A stretch of 64,000 nucleotides of DNA, from NCBI RefSeq assembly GCF_000003815.2, contig NC_049983.1, positions 5,310,803 to 5,374,802 of the forward strand, given 5' to 3'. Under the pieces are notes generated by a model that was not told the origin of the DNA, searched no databases, and saw only the letters and a list, made by a program, of their open reading frames with translations. The position numbers and the translations under genes were made by a program. This stretch comes from Branchiostoma floridae (taxonomy: Eukaryota; Chordata; Leptocardii; Amphioxiformes; Branchiostomatidae). Positions 10,955 to 23,885 of the stretch are shown here, one piece after another (within the stretch, counting starts at the first letter, position 1; the number at the start of each line of letters is the position of its first letter).

Positions 10955-11490
10955 TCACTTAATAAAGTGCAAAAAAGGGCAACCAAAAGAGTGCCGGGTC
11001 TGGCGGATCTACCCTACCCAGATAGACTTAGGAGTCTTCACCTCCCCACATTGGTATATAGAAGACTAAGAGGCGACCTAATAAACACCTTCAAATACAC
11101 GAAAGGACTATACGACACTCCATGTTTAGTCCACACGTCTGTTGAAACAAGAACAAGAGGCCACCAGTTAAAACTAAAAAAATCCCTGGCGAAAACAAAT
11201 ACACGGCTATACTCCTATACAAATCGGGTCGTCAGCTGGTGGAACAATCTCCCAGAGGAAGTAGTGATGGCACCAACTGTGAACGGTTTTAAAGCAAGAT
11301 TTGACAAACATATGAAAGACCATCCCGTCGTATACAACTACAGGGCACTGGACCATGCCCTAAGTCCGAAAATGTCAGTATCCTGAGAACCCCGAATTGA
11401 AGAGCAGGCCAAACTGGAGTGGATACTCCTACCGGACTGGAAAAACTCTACTCTACTCTACTCTACTCTACTCTACTCTACTCTACTCTA
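10955..11490 (+). mobile_element. 5'-truncated non-LTR retrotransposon (CR1/L2-like), 3' end with (CTACT)n tail
   Basis: The frame NKVQKRATKRVPGLADLPYP through RLRSLHLPTLVYRRLRGDLI to WWNNLPEEVV and VNGFKARFDKHM is the familiar C-terminal region of animal CR1/L2-type reverse transcriptase polyproteins. The stop is TGA at 11384-11386. The element ends in about eight CTACT units (11450-11490). Endonuclease and catalytic reverse transcriptase domains are absent, so this is a dead copy. Confidence 0.85.
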
Positions 11491-13702
11491 ATTCGTAGAG
11501 AAAGCTATCTTTCTTACGTATTTCGTAGCCAGGTGACCACATTTTGCATGACTACGTTCCTTTCTCCATTATGTGGGGCGCTCTTTTAAATTCGGCGTAA
11601 ACTGTTGACGGGAACTACGCAGACCCACAGTGATGAAGTTATGTAGCTGTAATTGGTCACTTTGGTGGTTTTAAAGCCTGAATCGGTAATTGATGATGCG
11701 ATATCTTGTTCTTCCTTCTTGTTTTCCGTCCACTTTACACAACATCAGCGGTGGTCTGCGCTCGCTAAATTATAACACAGCCATCATCTTAATTATCGCC
11801 ACAGTGACCGCAACTGTTTACAAAAATGAGGAAGTTGAAATAAATAAATAAATAAACCCTTCGGCTCAAAATAACGCACTGTCACAGATACATTTTACAT
11901 GGCTATCATTATTTGCAGCTGGCCTTGCCGAAACGTTAAAGCAACGAATAGACGGTGTGCTAAAATTTCCTTGGGTGCATGTTATTAACCCTAGAGCCGA
12001 GTAGCAGGCCTGTGCAGGCCCTGGAAACAGTCTGGCATCCCACAGGCTACTTCTCACTCTCTGAACAAAGGAGGCGGTGGGGATGTCACAAAGCGGTTAT
12101 CCCTAATTGTGTCCGAATTCCAGAGACTTGCAGAGTTTGTTACCTAGCTCCGAATTCTATTGTGCACAAGGACAAAACTGTTTTCCGTCTATGAGCCAAC
12201 TGGCTAGTCCTACACACTAGGACTAAAAGTTAACCTTTAATTTTTCATGACAGCTACGAACCCTAAACACATTGAATGTACAAATGGAAAAGCAGAATTT
12301 AGGGATGAAAAGGTTGGGGAAAGAGTTCCCGTTTTAAACGACAATATGAAAGTGTACAAAATGTACTTTGGCCCGCCTTAAAGCCATAGTCTTGCCCGGG
12401 TTTCCATTGAAGATGTCTCTGTCTGACCCTCAGGACATCGCGACTCAATCATATCATAGTCGTGCCGTAAAGGCGAGCCAGTGAAAGTATATTGGTCAAG
12501 ACAATACAAACGAACACTTTGAACTTAATAGTGATATCAAGTGTTATATAAGGAAAGGTACCTACTTACCCTGTAATCACAAACAATCGAGGAGAGCACG
12601 CTGCTGATGTCCAACGAAACGTTTATCAGAGAGAGAGTGTCGGAGAGGACCTTCTCTGGACCACGGACTAGCGAACTGATCCACAAGAGGACCAGGGCAG
12701 CACTTTAGTAGTCGAACCCGATTGGCCATCTGCGACTGATTTTACTAGGACCAAATCACAGCCGGTTGATGAGTGGTCTGACATGTGGCAGGGTCTAGTC
12801 ACACCAAATACTGTCATGAAAACCGAAGAAAAGTTTTCACATGTTCTATCTAAACATCAACGTCGTGACAAGCATCTTTGGAAATAATGATAAGTAAGGA
12901 TGATTTTGTAAAGTTTGCAACATAACGCTGAATACATCAAATTGTATACAAAGACTTTTATAAGACTCATTAGATTAGGACTTTTAATAACGTAAACTGT
13001 ATCTCTGTTATATACTTTGTCTGACCCTTGCCTCTTCCCTCATGGCCTCAATGAAAAGCGGCCTTCAGGCCGATTTGAGCTTCTAGTGAGGTTCAAACAT
13101 ACATACTTGCAGCATTAAAAACCGGACGTAAAATTTGCAGAAGTTTCCATATGGTTTCCATGAATGAAGTGACCCCTGGAGGTGACATCAGTAATGGTCA
13201 TCACGGGAGACAGGGCGAGGGGGTGGAGATCAAGGAATGGCCGGCGCCGATGGAATCCTCACATCTTGTTTTATTTGTAACAGTTATACGCTGAAGGACA
13301 TTTACGGCTTGTTTACATATCGCTTTGTATAATACGAGTAGTCGTTACACCGTCTTTGTGCAATATTATTTTTCTATCAGTAAGTACCAGTGAAGATGCT
13401 TTGGATACTTTTAGTCCATTAGCTGACAACAAAAAAACTTGTAATCAGTTAATCTTTCTGGACATAAGGGATCATAAGGCATTTGAAGATGACGATGATG
13501 AACAACTTTCTTTCTCAGTCTTCTCTACACCAACGTTATTATAGGCCATATGGATGATATCCTCGGTGCCACAAAACTGATGCGAGCGCGCAAATAAAAA
13601 AGTTCGGCCCCAAGAGAGTTGCATTCAGTATGGAATCTAATTGGTCATGAAGTTTGAACAAATGACTAAACACGAGTCGTCTGGTATACCGAACATTTTT
13701 CC
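11491..13702. other. region without a recognised coding gene
   Basis: At 11985-12050 there is a segment (GTGCAGGCC.TGGAAACAGT then CTGGCATCC) repeated at 60170-60225, a dispersed repeat. A frame at 13376-13542 follows a TTTTTCTATCAG acceptor-like sequence, but I do not recognise it and it has no partner exon. Otherwise no structure is seen. Confidence 0.45.
12570..12800 (-). other. possible 5' untranslated exon of the Pro/Ser/Tyr-rich gene
   Basis: On the minus strand a GATTACAGG|GTAAGT donor lies at 12570/12569, a strong splice signal. The next acceptor found downstream on that strand with a matching product is the signal peptide exon at 7193. The 5' boundary is not visible and 12800 is a guess. 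The link is inference only. Confidence 0.25.
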
Positions 13703-15575
13703 CTCCATGAAATTTCACAGAGGCTATACAGTATTTTCACTAGCGCGCGCGCGCGCGTGTGTGTGTCTGTCTGTCAACAAGATAACTCAAGAATGGCTGG
13801 ATTAATTGGTTTCATATTTGGTGTGTTGGTGGGGTGTTACGAAAGCTTCAAATGATTAGATTTTACTTCCCCTTGTACTGCAGCGGAACGGCCGGTTTTG
13901 ATATCTCGCTTGCTGAACAACCTATGGTTACGATTTAGGGTGTTCGATAGCTCTTGCGCTCGGGAAGAAGTAACGTTAGTTTGTGCTCCTAACGTTAGCG
14001 ACTAGGGTTTCTTATTGCAGGGGCATTTTTTTTAAATTCCGAAGATGATGACGATGTCAAGATAGGAATAACGGATTTTTATGATTTTCGGTATCTGAGT
14101 AGCTTTGATTTTTGGTATCTGGGTAGCTTTGATTTTTGGTATCTGGGTAGCTTTGACAAACATGTACATAATGAAATAGAAATTATACAAATTAGGAGGT
14201 CATTCGCATATTTAATGAGAATATTCAATCATAGCAGTTTTTTTAATGCTTCTCTTGTCCCGGTCAAGATACTGTCTTGACATTTGGTTGGCAGGTAACG
14301 TTAGATTACGATGTCAGGACAAGTTGGGGCGAGCTCCAGCTCCATAACGTTGAATTTGGGAACAGCAGGGTCATGTTGTCAGAACATTCCAAAGAGGATG
14401 AAGAAACTGAAGAAAGGAACGACGGATCTCCGTCATTTTGGGTAATCGGGTGGCCTATGCAAAGATGTACAAAATGATATACATGTTATGCAGATGAGGA
14501 TTCAATTTGTATGATTAATGAGGAACTTATATAATTTCATTGTTTTCCATTGTTTAACACATGTAATTCATGACTGGTAAAACATAAACAGATACCAAAC
14601 ATGCAAACGAGGAACTGATTTGCATAATTAATGCAAAAATGGCAAAAGCGCTTAATTATGTCTTTACTCTGTGACTGGACGGTAACCTCCAGCGACAGAG
14701 TCTTGTGAACGGTTTATGCGTTGAATGTTGAGAGTTCCGTTTGCTGCAATTGTATGTGGTTTGGCATGTCGTCTGTACTCCGTTGCGAAATGATGCACGT
14801 TCTTTTTTTCGCAGTAGCTGTTTTTATGATGGATGTTATAATTTCAGTTTTCACCCCTACGCTGTCCGGTATAATGGCCCAGGTCTTTCTTATGATCGCG
14901 CATTAAGCCTTGTGGTAATTGGATATCACCAAGCAGATGTTGTCCTCGTCGGAATATGCCATCTCGTTCCGGCTTTGCGTTTTTAGTATTGAGGTTGGTT
15001 TCACATAGCATACTGTTAACATTTTGCGCGGTTGATAGTCATATGCATTTTATGGTTTGAACGTGTTTGATCCATGGGATCTTTATTTTCGCGGTAGCTG
15101 TTTTCAATATCGATGTAATAATTTGAGAAATCACCCCTATTTCCCTGGTATTGTGGAACAGCTGGCCTATACGCCATGGGGTTTGCTAATTACTTATCTC
15201 CAAACAGATATGGGGTTATGTGAATGTCACTGCCCCACTTTTTACAATGGTGTGCGTCTAATGTATCCATTGTGAAGCTATGTGGTTGTTTTCGTTTTGT
15301 GTCGTTCGATTGTATGTTAGCTTTTCAGTACGTTTTTGGTATAAGTCGATGTGATATGTTCTGTATGCGATATAAACACTAAATCATACACCACAGAAAT
15401 CATCACAACCGACATAAACCATAATTAGGTCACAGAGTACGGTCACTTGTTTTACTTGTGACATGTGCATGCCTAATCCATGATGAAAATCGCCACGCAA
15501 ATGTGTATGTTATTTGCATATCACCGACAAAAGACAAAAGCTCTGAATATTTCATGGAGGTATGAGGTCGTTTTG
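13703..15575 (+). repeat. large interspersed repeat, copy 2, interrupted
   Basis: It starts CCTCCATGAAATTTCACAG and a GCGCGC/GTGTGT microsatellite (13743-13765). It continues with the family phrases AGCTCTTGCGCTCGGGAAG and CATGCAAACGAGGAACTGA, then is interrupted at about 14680. It resumes near 15437 with CTTGTGACATGTGCATG and ends ATTTCATGGAGGTATGAGG. The 14680-15437 interruption has its own internal duplication. Confidence 0.7.
14720..15300. repeat. diverged tandem duplication, about 285-bp spacing
   Basis: TTCGCAGTAGCTGTTTTTATG near 14810 and TTCGCGGTAGCTGTTTTCAA near 15090 are followed in both cases by a GATGT(T/A)ATAATTT then TCACCCCTA pattern. It lies within the segment that interrupts the interspersed repeat and has no coding support. 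Confidence 0.55.
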
Positions 15576-15639
15576 AATATTATTTTGTTACCTGCATGTA
15601 TGCAGGTATGGTTTTCACGGGCGTGGGAAAATTTGGAAG

Positions 15640-16245
15640 CTGGGGATTTAGGGCGCTGTATCTCGAGAACGGATGGTGCGAGCACGACGATTTTTGGTAC
15701 GTGGGTTGGGGGTGGTGGCCTGACACTCAGGTTTGATTTTGGGCCTCCTGGCGTTTGAACTTGACATTGCATGTGGCATTTTTGGTGTTTTGGAGGCACT
15801 TTTGGCGCTGTGTGTCCGGAACGATACGCGCGATTGCAACGATTTTTGGTGCATGGGTGGGGGATTGTTGCCTGTTGCCTAGGATTGACTTTGGGCCTTG
15901 CCGCGTTTGAACTTGACCCGGCAGGTCGAATTTTGTGTCCGGGAGGGGTATTTCCGGAGTTATATCTTCTGAACGGTTGGTGCTGGCGCGATGATATTTG
16001 GCACATGTGTTGGCGATGGGTGAATAATTCTCAATTTTGATTTTGGCGCCCTTGGTGCTTGAACTTGACATTTTAGGTTACCTTTTGTGTGGGCACGGGG
16101 CGTGCGCTGTATCTCCGGAACGCAAGGTGCCATTGTGTTGCAATTTGGTACGTGAGTTGTTGGTGGTGTCCTGGTGGTGAGGTTTGATTTTGGGCCTCCT
16201 AGTGCTTGAACTTGATACTGTATAGGTTGACCCTGTTTTGGTGTG
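15640..16245. repeat. four tandem copies of a ~150-bp repeat
   Basis: The phrase (G/C)CGTTTGAACTTGAC or GTGCTTGAACTTGA recurs at about 15752, 15903, 16055 and 16202, a spacing of 147-152 bp. Each unit also holds GCGCTGT(A)TCTCCGGAACG and CGATTTTTGGTACGTGGGT-like phrases. Frames on either strand are consequences of the repeat. Confidence 0.85.
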
Positions 16246-17710
16246 GTTGGGGCATCCCCCCAATATCTGCTTGGTTGCTGACGGTTGGGTTGGGTAGAAC
16301 CATCATCTGTTTTGGTTGATTGAGAGGTCTTTAAGTTTACACCTAGAACCATCATCTGGCCTGGGCCACCTTCAATGTATCAGGTTACTTTGTATCAACA
16401 GTGTCTGACCTGCCAGATGATATAATTAGTCTAGTATCTGTTGCTGTATTTGTTAGGTACAGTTTGAGTTTGCTTCTTAGTCCGAGTTTGTGGTGTTTTG
16501 AGAGCTGTGTAGTACTGGGTTTAATGTTCTGGTACAAGTTCCTTTACCCTGTTTGGCAATCAGCAGAAGATACAACTTTCTAAAGTAAAGTGGAGGAGAA
16601 ATGTATAGAGCTTGAGTGTAAGACAAAGGTATGTGTATGATTTTTCCTGTTTCTTGTTGTTTCTTTGGGGATGCCATTTCCGTATTGTATGCAGGTAATT
16701 TGTAGTTTGGGGCTAGTCATATTTGCTTGATTTTTGGGCCTGCTTAATCTATAGTACGGGCAAGGTTAAGTGGTAGAGGCTTTGTTTTGTTTTAAATTTG
16801 GTATCGTTTGTTGCATTTTGTCACTGCAAAAATATGATGAAATTGTTTCCTCCTCTAAGCAGCTGCTCATTGATTTGGGGGGATGTTTGCTGGGTGTTCA
16901 CTCTGACTACAACAGCTTTCTGAACTTTTTAAAGTTGCCAGCAGCTTGCCATTTATGAATGGGATTGACAAGGACATTTTGAGTAGTAAATTCTGCTGTA
17001 AAATTTGGCTTAGGTACTTCAGGAGATTTAGGTTTTAGTTGGACGGATTGAACAAAATATCATACCACCCTAATGCTGCTGGATGGGGCCTACCACTATT
17101 CATATTGTCTATGGAACTACTGTAAAAATATAATTTTTCAAATTATGCAAATAACCTTCCAGTGTCAAGTGATATAACACTCCAGAAATAAATCTTTAAT
17201 GAATATCATTGGTACAATAAGGAGATTTAGCAGCTGCATTAGGTCAGTACATTGAAATAGGAAGATATCAGTACTGAATATATCATATGTGACAGAACAA
17301 CTACATGGGCCATCTGACTCTGAGACCAAAAAAGGTAGGAAAAGTCGTCTCAATAACTTTAAGGTACTGTGGTTGGTTACATGCTTAAGAAATCCAAAAT
17401 AATTAATGTTCATCCATGCCCAAACTTAGACATTCTGAAAATGGAATTTCAGACTTTTGCATGGTGCACAACCAACACGGTAAAAATACGCAACCAGGGA
17501 CGAAAAGGAAAAAAAATACACAATAGGTCTACAGACACCTAATACATTTCATGCAGGCCTGAGGTCTACGAACTCTTGTTCTTTCTTCTTTGACTTTGGA
17601 ATTTACTTCGAAATCCTACGAAATTAGTATTCGCTTTCCGGTTCTGTTTTTCATTTGAGGCATATGCTAGTCTATACGACTTGCAGTATGGTCGAAAACT
17701 TTTTTTTTAA
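16246..17710. other. AT-rich region without a recognised gene
   Basis: Only short unsupported frames on both strands. No splice-consistent exons, RNA genes or clear inverted repeats were seen. Confidence 0.4.
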
Positions 17711-17714
17711 ATTT

Positions 17715-19608
17715 CGCCTGCTCAACACATCTATTTTGCCTGCTCAACACACCAACTTTGCCTGCTCAACATACCAACTTTTCCTGCTCAACACACCGAC
17801 TTTTCCTGCTCAACACACCGACTTTGCCTGTTCAACACACCAACTTTTCCTGCTCAACAGACCGACTTTGCCTGCTCAACATACCAACTTTGCCTGCTCA
17901 ACATACCGACTTTGCCTGCTCAACACACCAACTTTGCCTGTTCAACACACCGACTTTGCCTGCTCAACACACCGACTTTGCCTGCTCAACACACCAACTT
18001 TGCCTGCTCAACATACCGACTTTGCCTGCTCAACACACAAACTTTGCCTGCTCAACACACCAACTTTGCCTGCTCAACATACCAACTTTTCCTGCTCAAC
18101 ACACCGACTTTTCCTGCTCAACACACCGACTTTGCCTGTTCAACACACCAACTTTTCCTGCTCAATAGACCGACTTTGCCTGCTCAACACACCAACTTTG
18201 CCTGCTCAACACACCGACTTTGCCTGCTCAACACACCAACTTTGCCTGCTCAACACACCGACTTTGCCTGCTCAACAGACCGACTTAGCCTGCTCAACAG
18301 ACCGACTTAGCCTGCTTAACATATCAACTTTGCCTGCTCACCACACCGACTTTGCCAGCTCGACAAACCAACTTTGCCAGCTAAACACACCGACTTTGCC
18401 AGCTCAACACACTGACTATCTCATTTATGCCTGCTCAACACACCAACTTTGCATGCTCAACACACCAACTTTGCTTGCTCAACACACCAACTTTGCATGC
18501 TCAACACACCGACTTTGCATTCTCAACACACCGACTTTGCATTCTCAACACACCGACTTTGCCTGCTCAACACACCAACTTTGCCTGCTCAACACACCAA
18601 CTTTGCCTGCTCAACACACCGACTTTGCCGGCTCAACACACCGACTTTGCCTGCTCAACACACCGACTTTGCCTGCTCATCGCCGTGACAGACTTTGCCT
18701 TCTCAACACACCGACTTTGCCTGCTCAACGCCGTGACCGACTTTGCCTGCTCAACACACCGACTTTGCCTGCTCAACACACCAACTTTGCCTGCTCAACA
18801 CACCAACTTTGCCTACTCAACACACCGACTTTGCCTGCTCAACAGACCGAGTTTGCCTGCTCAACACACCAACTTTGCCTGCTCAACACACCGACTTTGC
18901 CTGCTCAACACACCGACTTTGCCTGCTCAACGCCGTGACCGACTTTGCCTTCTCAACACACCGACTTTGCCTGCTCAACGCCGTGACCGACTTTGCCTGC
19001 TGAACACACCGACTTTGCCTGCTCAACACACCAACTTTGCCTGCTCAACACACCAACTTTGCCTGCTGAACACACCGACTTTGCCTGCTCAACACACCGA
19101 CTTTGCCTTCCCAACACACCGACTTTGCCTGCTCAACGCCGTGACCGACTTTGCCTGCTGAACACACCGACTTTGCCTGCTCAACACACCAACTTTGCCT
19201 GCTCAACACACCAACTTTGCCTGCTCAACACACCGACTTTGCCTGCTCAACACACCAACTTTGCCTGCTCAACACACCAACTTTGCCTGCTCAACACACC
19301 GACTTTGCCTTCTCAACACACCGACTTTGCCTGCTCAACGCCGTGACCGACTTTGCCTGCTGAACACACCGACTTTGCCTGCTCAACACACCAACTTTGC
19401 CTGCTCAACACACCAACTTTGCCTGCTCAACACACCAACTTTGCCTGCTCAACACACCGACTTTGCCTGCTCAACAGACCGACTTTGCCTGCTCAACACA
19501 CAAACTTTGCCTGCTCAACACACCGACTTTGCCTGCTCAACACCGTGACCGACTTTGCCTGCTCAAAACACCGACTTTGCCTGCTCAACACACCGACTTT
19601 GACTGCGC
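17715..19608. repeat. 22-bp minisatellite array (~85 units) with higher-order structure
   Basis: Head-to-tail units CAACACACC(G/A)ACTTTGCCTGCT (22 bp), with an A/G polymorphic site and occasional CTGCTGAAC or TTCTCAAC variants. From 18675 on, a 26-bp variant containing GCCGTGACCGA appears at about 18679, 18729, 18929, 18979, 19136, 19338 and 19541. This gives a repeated spacing near 202 bp, which equals eight 22-bp units plus one 26-bp unit. Because 22 is not a multiple of three, all plus frames read the same LLNTPTLPAQHTNFAC-like peptide, so the long frames are artefacts. Confidence 0.95.
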
Positions 19609-20219
19609 GAAATGTGAAGTTCTCCGATTGGGGGGTGGGGTGGGGGGTCTATTTACTGACAACAAAAAAATTGTTATCATCATTACATATCACAGACCAT
19701 AAGATGCAGGGGGCGTTGGAAAAACAGGTTAGCATTTGAGGATGAGTCTGTTTGGTTTGAAGTTTTGATTCTTGAGATAATGACACCAATTTCCTACATT
19801 GTTGCATATATGAGGGTCTGCATGGGGGGTCCTGAGAACGCTTTACGCTAATATAGAAATTCGGGATGGCCGACAACGAAAGCCGGCAACGCTTTACGAT
19901 AAATTCAGAAAGGTCAGCAACGCTGTATGCTTAATTAAGAAAGCTCAGCAACGCTTTACGCTAAATTCTAGAAGGCTGTCAACACTACACAGAGGCGGTG
20001 GAAGCAAATTTCGGATTTGGCGGCGAAATATTGCTGACCTATGGCGCGACATCATTTACAAAGATGGAATGATGCCTACCACTATGGCGCGACAACCCTA
20101 GACATCCTAAGAGGTTTCGAGGCTGAGCAGCTGCTTGAAATTTTGACTCCCTGAAACGCTAATTCCTGTATTTGGAGAGAAAATTTTGGTGACAGACAAA
20201 GCTAATTTCAATGCATCTA

Positions 20220-20660
20220 TAACAAGAGATACATTGAAAAGACTGCTATGATAGAATATTCTCATTTATTATGCAAATGTACTCCTATTTTGCATAATTA
20301 GTATCTTATCTTGTCCAACATTGTCTAAGGTACCTACATACCAAAAATGATGAAAATCCATTGTTCCCTTCTTGAGCTATCGTCTTCAGAGGTTTTTGAC
20401 AAAAATGCCCCTGCTATCCCAAAACTAGAAGCTAGGGGGCCCAAACTTATGTCACTTTATTTCTAAGCACAAGAGCTATCTAACACCTCAAAACCGTGAT
20501 CATAGCGTGTTCAGAACACGAGATAGCCATACCGGAAGTTGCGCTGCAGTATGAAGGGAAGCCGCTGGGGGGCCCAAAATCTAATCATTTTCAGCTTTCA
20601 TCACACACTACCAACACACCAAGTATGAAACCAATTCCCTCAGCCGTTCTTGAGTTATCT

Positions 20661-20749
<89 letters not shown>

Positions 20750-20818
20750 AGACACACGCACACACACACACACACACACAGACACACGCAGGGTATCTCC
20801 ATGACATTTCATGGAGGT
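20220..20818 (-). repeat. large interspersed repeat, copy 3 (partial, minus), with CT/CA microsatellite
   Basis: Minus-orientation copy of the family. The right end is TCTCCATGACATTTCATGGAGG (20797-20818, itself a palindrome). A pure (CT)n run (20661-20693) then a (CA)n run (20694-20790) lies just inside it. Confidence 0.7.
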
Positions 20819-21589
20819 AATAAACACTAGGTTCGTTCCGAGCAAATACCCTGAAAGAAGAAAGAGCTGTCTCCACCCACTGCCAACACCAATTCCTCGC
20901 TACCTCCACCAGGTCCACTCTCTAAGCAGACGTTAGTTTTGGCTGTTTTTGATGTTTTTTTAGGCGTTTTTATAATCCTCATGCGTTTTGACAAACCAAC
21001 CATAGCTAAACCCATACAGTCGATATATTTTCACCATTGCCAAGAAGCGAGAAGAAGCCGAATTTCTGTGTTATACAAGATTTGTGATACTTTATGACTT
21101 ATGATATGTATATAATTTATGTTTTGACTTGTTGTGACCTGTACTTAGCTCGGTTGGGCAAAACTGTAAAATAAAGGTCTTCATCCATTCATTTATTGGG
21201 CTTTCTATTTGGTACCGTTTTGTTGATGTCTCGTGGCTTAACATCAACAAAACGATAAAACGCCTAAAAAAAAGTTTAAAAAACAGCCATGTTGACAACC
21301 TACATCAAGCAATGACTGGCAGAGACATATGGAATGCCATCATAGCTCGAGACCAGAAGGACTCGTTGGACAAAATGTTGGAGAGTAGGCCTAGTGCACG
21401 TGTAGGTGAGGAATTGTTGTTGATCAAGACAAGGGACCGTGCCAAAAGATAATTGCAACCTGCTGCGCTCATGGAACACTCCGTCAGCGCTGGGACACAC
21501 TCAAAACAACCGTCTGGCCTAGTTTGAACTCTTGGGGGTGCCAAAAACAATCGAAAACTAGAGTTCGGCGAATGACTCACACATTTACA

Positions 21590-22495
21590 TAATTAATGCA
21601 AGGTGATGTTCATCATTGACTAACGTACACGTCACAAGTATAAAATTCCCATCATTAGTCATTATGCGGATTTGCTATTTTTGTATATATCGTGCAAATC
21701 AGTTCCTCATTTGCATATTTGGTATCTACTTATGTTTCACCTATCATAACTTACATGGGTTACATTTACTGAAGTTCAGTTATTGAAAACAATGGAATTA
21801 TACAGTTTCCTCATCAATTATGCAAATTAAGTCCTCATCTGCATAAAATGTATATCATTATGAACATCTTGGCCTAAGCTACCAGCATGCCTAAAATGAT
21901 GGCAATTCGTCATTCCTTTCTGCAGTTATCCTCTTTGGAGTGTCTTGACAAAAACGCCCCTTCAGTTCCAAAATTTGATGTTAGGGGGCTGAAACTTGCC
22001 CCACTTTTTCATGACATTGCAAGCTATTTAGCACTTAAATATTAAAACCATGTCATGCTCGGGACAAGAGATACATTGCAAAACAGCTATGATAGAATAT
22101 TCTCAAGATCGTACTACATACCAAAATCACGAAAAGCTGTTGTTCCCTTCTTGACTCCACTTCAGAAGTTTTGACAAAAATGCCCCTGCTGTCCCGAACT
22201 TATGTCACTTATTTCTGAGCACAAGAGCTATCTAATACTCAAAATTCGTGACCATAGCGTGTTCAGAACACGAGATAGCAACACCGGAAGTTGCGCTGCA
22301 GTACTGAATCTAATCATTCCCAGCTTTCATCACACCCCACCAACACACCAAGTATGAAATCCATCCAGCTGTTCTTGAGTTATCTTGTTCATAGACAGAC
22401 AGACACACAAACGCTACTGAAAATATAACCTCCATGACATTTCATGTTCATGGACGCAATAGATATAGCCTCCATGACATGACATTTTAATAAGT
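21590..22495 (-). repeat. large interspersed repeat, copy 4 (minus)
   Basis: Contains the inverted family phrases TCAGTTCCTCATTTGCATA, GACAAAAACGCCCC(T/C)TC and GAACACGAGATAGC. It ends CCTCCATGACATTTCATG near 22431, with a second partial palindrome at 22470. Confidence 0.75.
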
Positions 22496-23099
22496 GTGGA
22501 AAAAGAAACTATTGCCATGACGACGGTTTTATTGTATTTGTGTTCTATCCTTTCGCCTGGCTGTATGTATGAAGATTGGTTCACGCGATGGATGTTTAAG
22601 AAGCGATCTCTTGTGACGAGTGACCTATTATAAATGTGACGAGTGACCTACGAGTATCATAAATGTTTTTCGTTGCTTATACCAATGAGGTCTTCATTTG
22701 CATAAAACAGTCGAAGGGTCTAGCATCGAACATTCGGTTCAACTTCCTGGGTTTTCTAAAACGGCGCAGATCACATAGAACGCGTAATTCTCGCGCACGC
22801 CAGGTCACGGCTTTATGCTGTTGCATGGATGTAAAAAAACTGTCTGTGGTGCAACAAAGAGACCTTAGACTTGCATAATGTTTATACTTTTTCCCATTTA
22901 CAGGGTGTTCCCAGCACAACAATATACACATTTTGCCCGTTATAAAATGACTTCTGACACTATGGCTTTTGAAAACGTTTAGCAATTTTTGTCCAGTTTC
23001 TTGTGCTTGTCTGTTTTACATTTCACCTAAATCCGATTATCTAATTCCACATTGTGATAGTCCATTTTGTCGCCTTTGTAATGATACCAAAGTTTTTTA

Positions 23100-23885
23100 G
23101 TTAATTTGAGGAGCAACGAGTTTTTTACACCGAGAAACCAACGACAACACGTTGAACATTCTCTATGCCATTGCTATGCTAGTAACCGACAATACATTAT
23201 ATATGAAATTAAAGCTAAGGTTTCCGTGAAACAACACAGAAATTTCAAGAGGGATAGAGAACTCGTCATTACTGTAACGCCGTTACAAAGATGACAGACC
23301 CGCGCACTTTATAACGAAGTGAAAATCTTATATTTTGGTGCTGTACTATCAACCAATCAAGTGGACAAAATGCTATATATCAAATGAAATAAAGGTTTTT
23401 AGAAATAAGTACACAGATTTTCAAGAATATTCATGAACTCTACGTGCTTGCAACGCCGGCGGTACCGTGACAAATTTGACCGTCTGTTCCGTGGTTGTAT
23501 GCAGGGCGACCGCGTTCGGAGGCGTAGAACACGATAGATGCCGCGTCTCTGACGAGGTGACAACTTTCAGTGTTGTATCATTGTGCAATTAAACATGTAA
23601 AGAGACATATAGATATGTATCAAGTGAAATCTACGTTTTTGGGGAATCAGAGGAGCTTACGACCCCGTGACAAAGATGAACATAAGTTCCATGCTTTCTA
23701 CTGGGCCGACGCGTTCGGAACGCGCGGGGCGCGGCGTCTTAATTTGAACAGAATGGCGATGTTCTATTTTGGTGCTGTGCTATCAACCACTCCAGTTGAC
23801 AATAAGCTACATATCAAATGAAAGGTAATGTTCAAAAATATTCTTCAACGTTTCATGCTTGCTAGAAAAGCCAACAAACTTGCCG
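23100..23885. repeat. imperfect tandem repeat, four ~200-bp modules
   Basis: Near-identical phrases (TATATATCAAATGAAA or a variant) occur at about 23199, 23372, 23612 and 23806. Each is preceded by a TGCTGT(A/G)CTATCAACCA-like element and the first three are followed by a CCGTGACAAA-like element. Spacing is 173-240 bp. No coding support. Confidence 0.65.

Noticed and set aside
15521-16355. Minus-strand frames of 114-161 codons
   Set aside because: Generated by the four-copy 150-bp repeat; several overlapping frames are equally open.
17655-18938. 427-codon plus-strand open frame and several shorter ones
   Set aside because: They are produced by the 22-bp minisatellite, which reads the same peptide in every plus frame. 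No splice or start context supports a gene.
20655-20918. VCVCVC / RERERE frames
   Set aside because: Produced by the CT/CA microsatellite.
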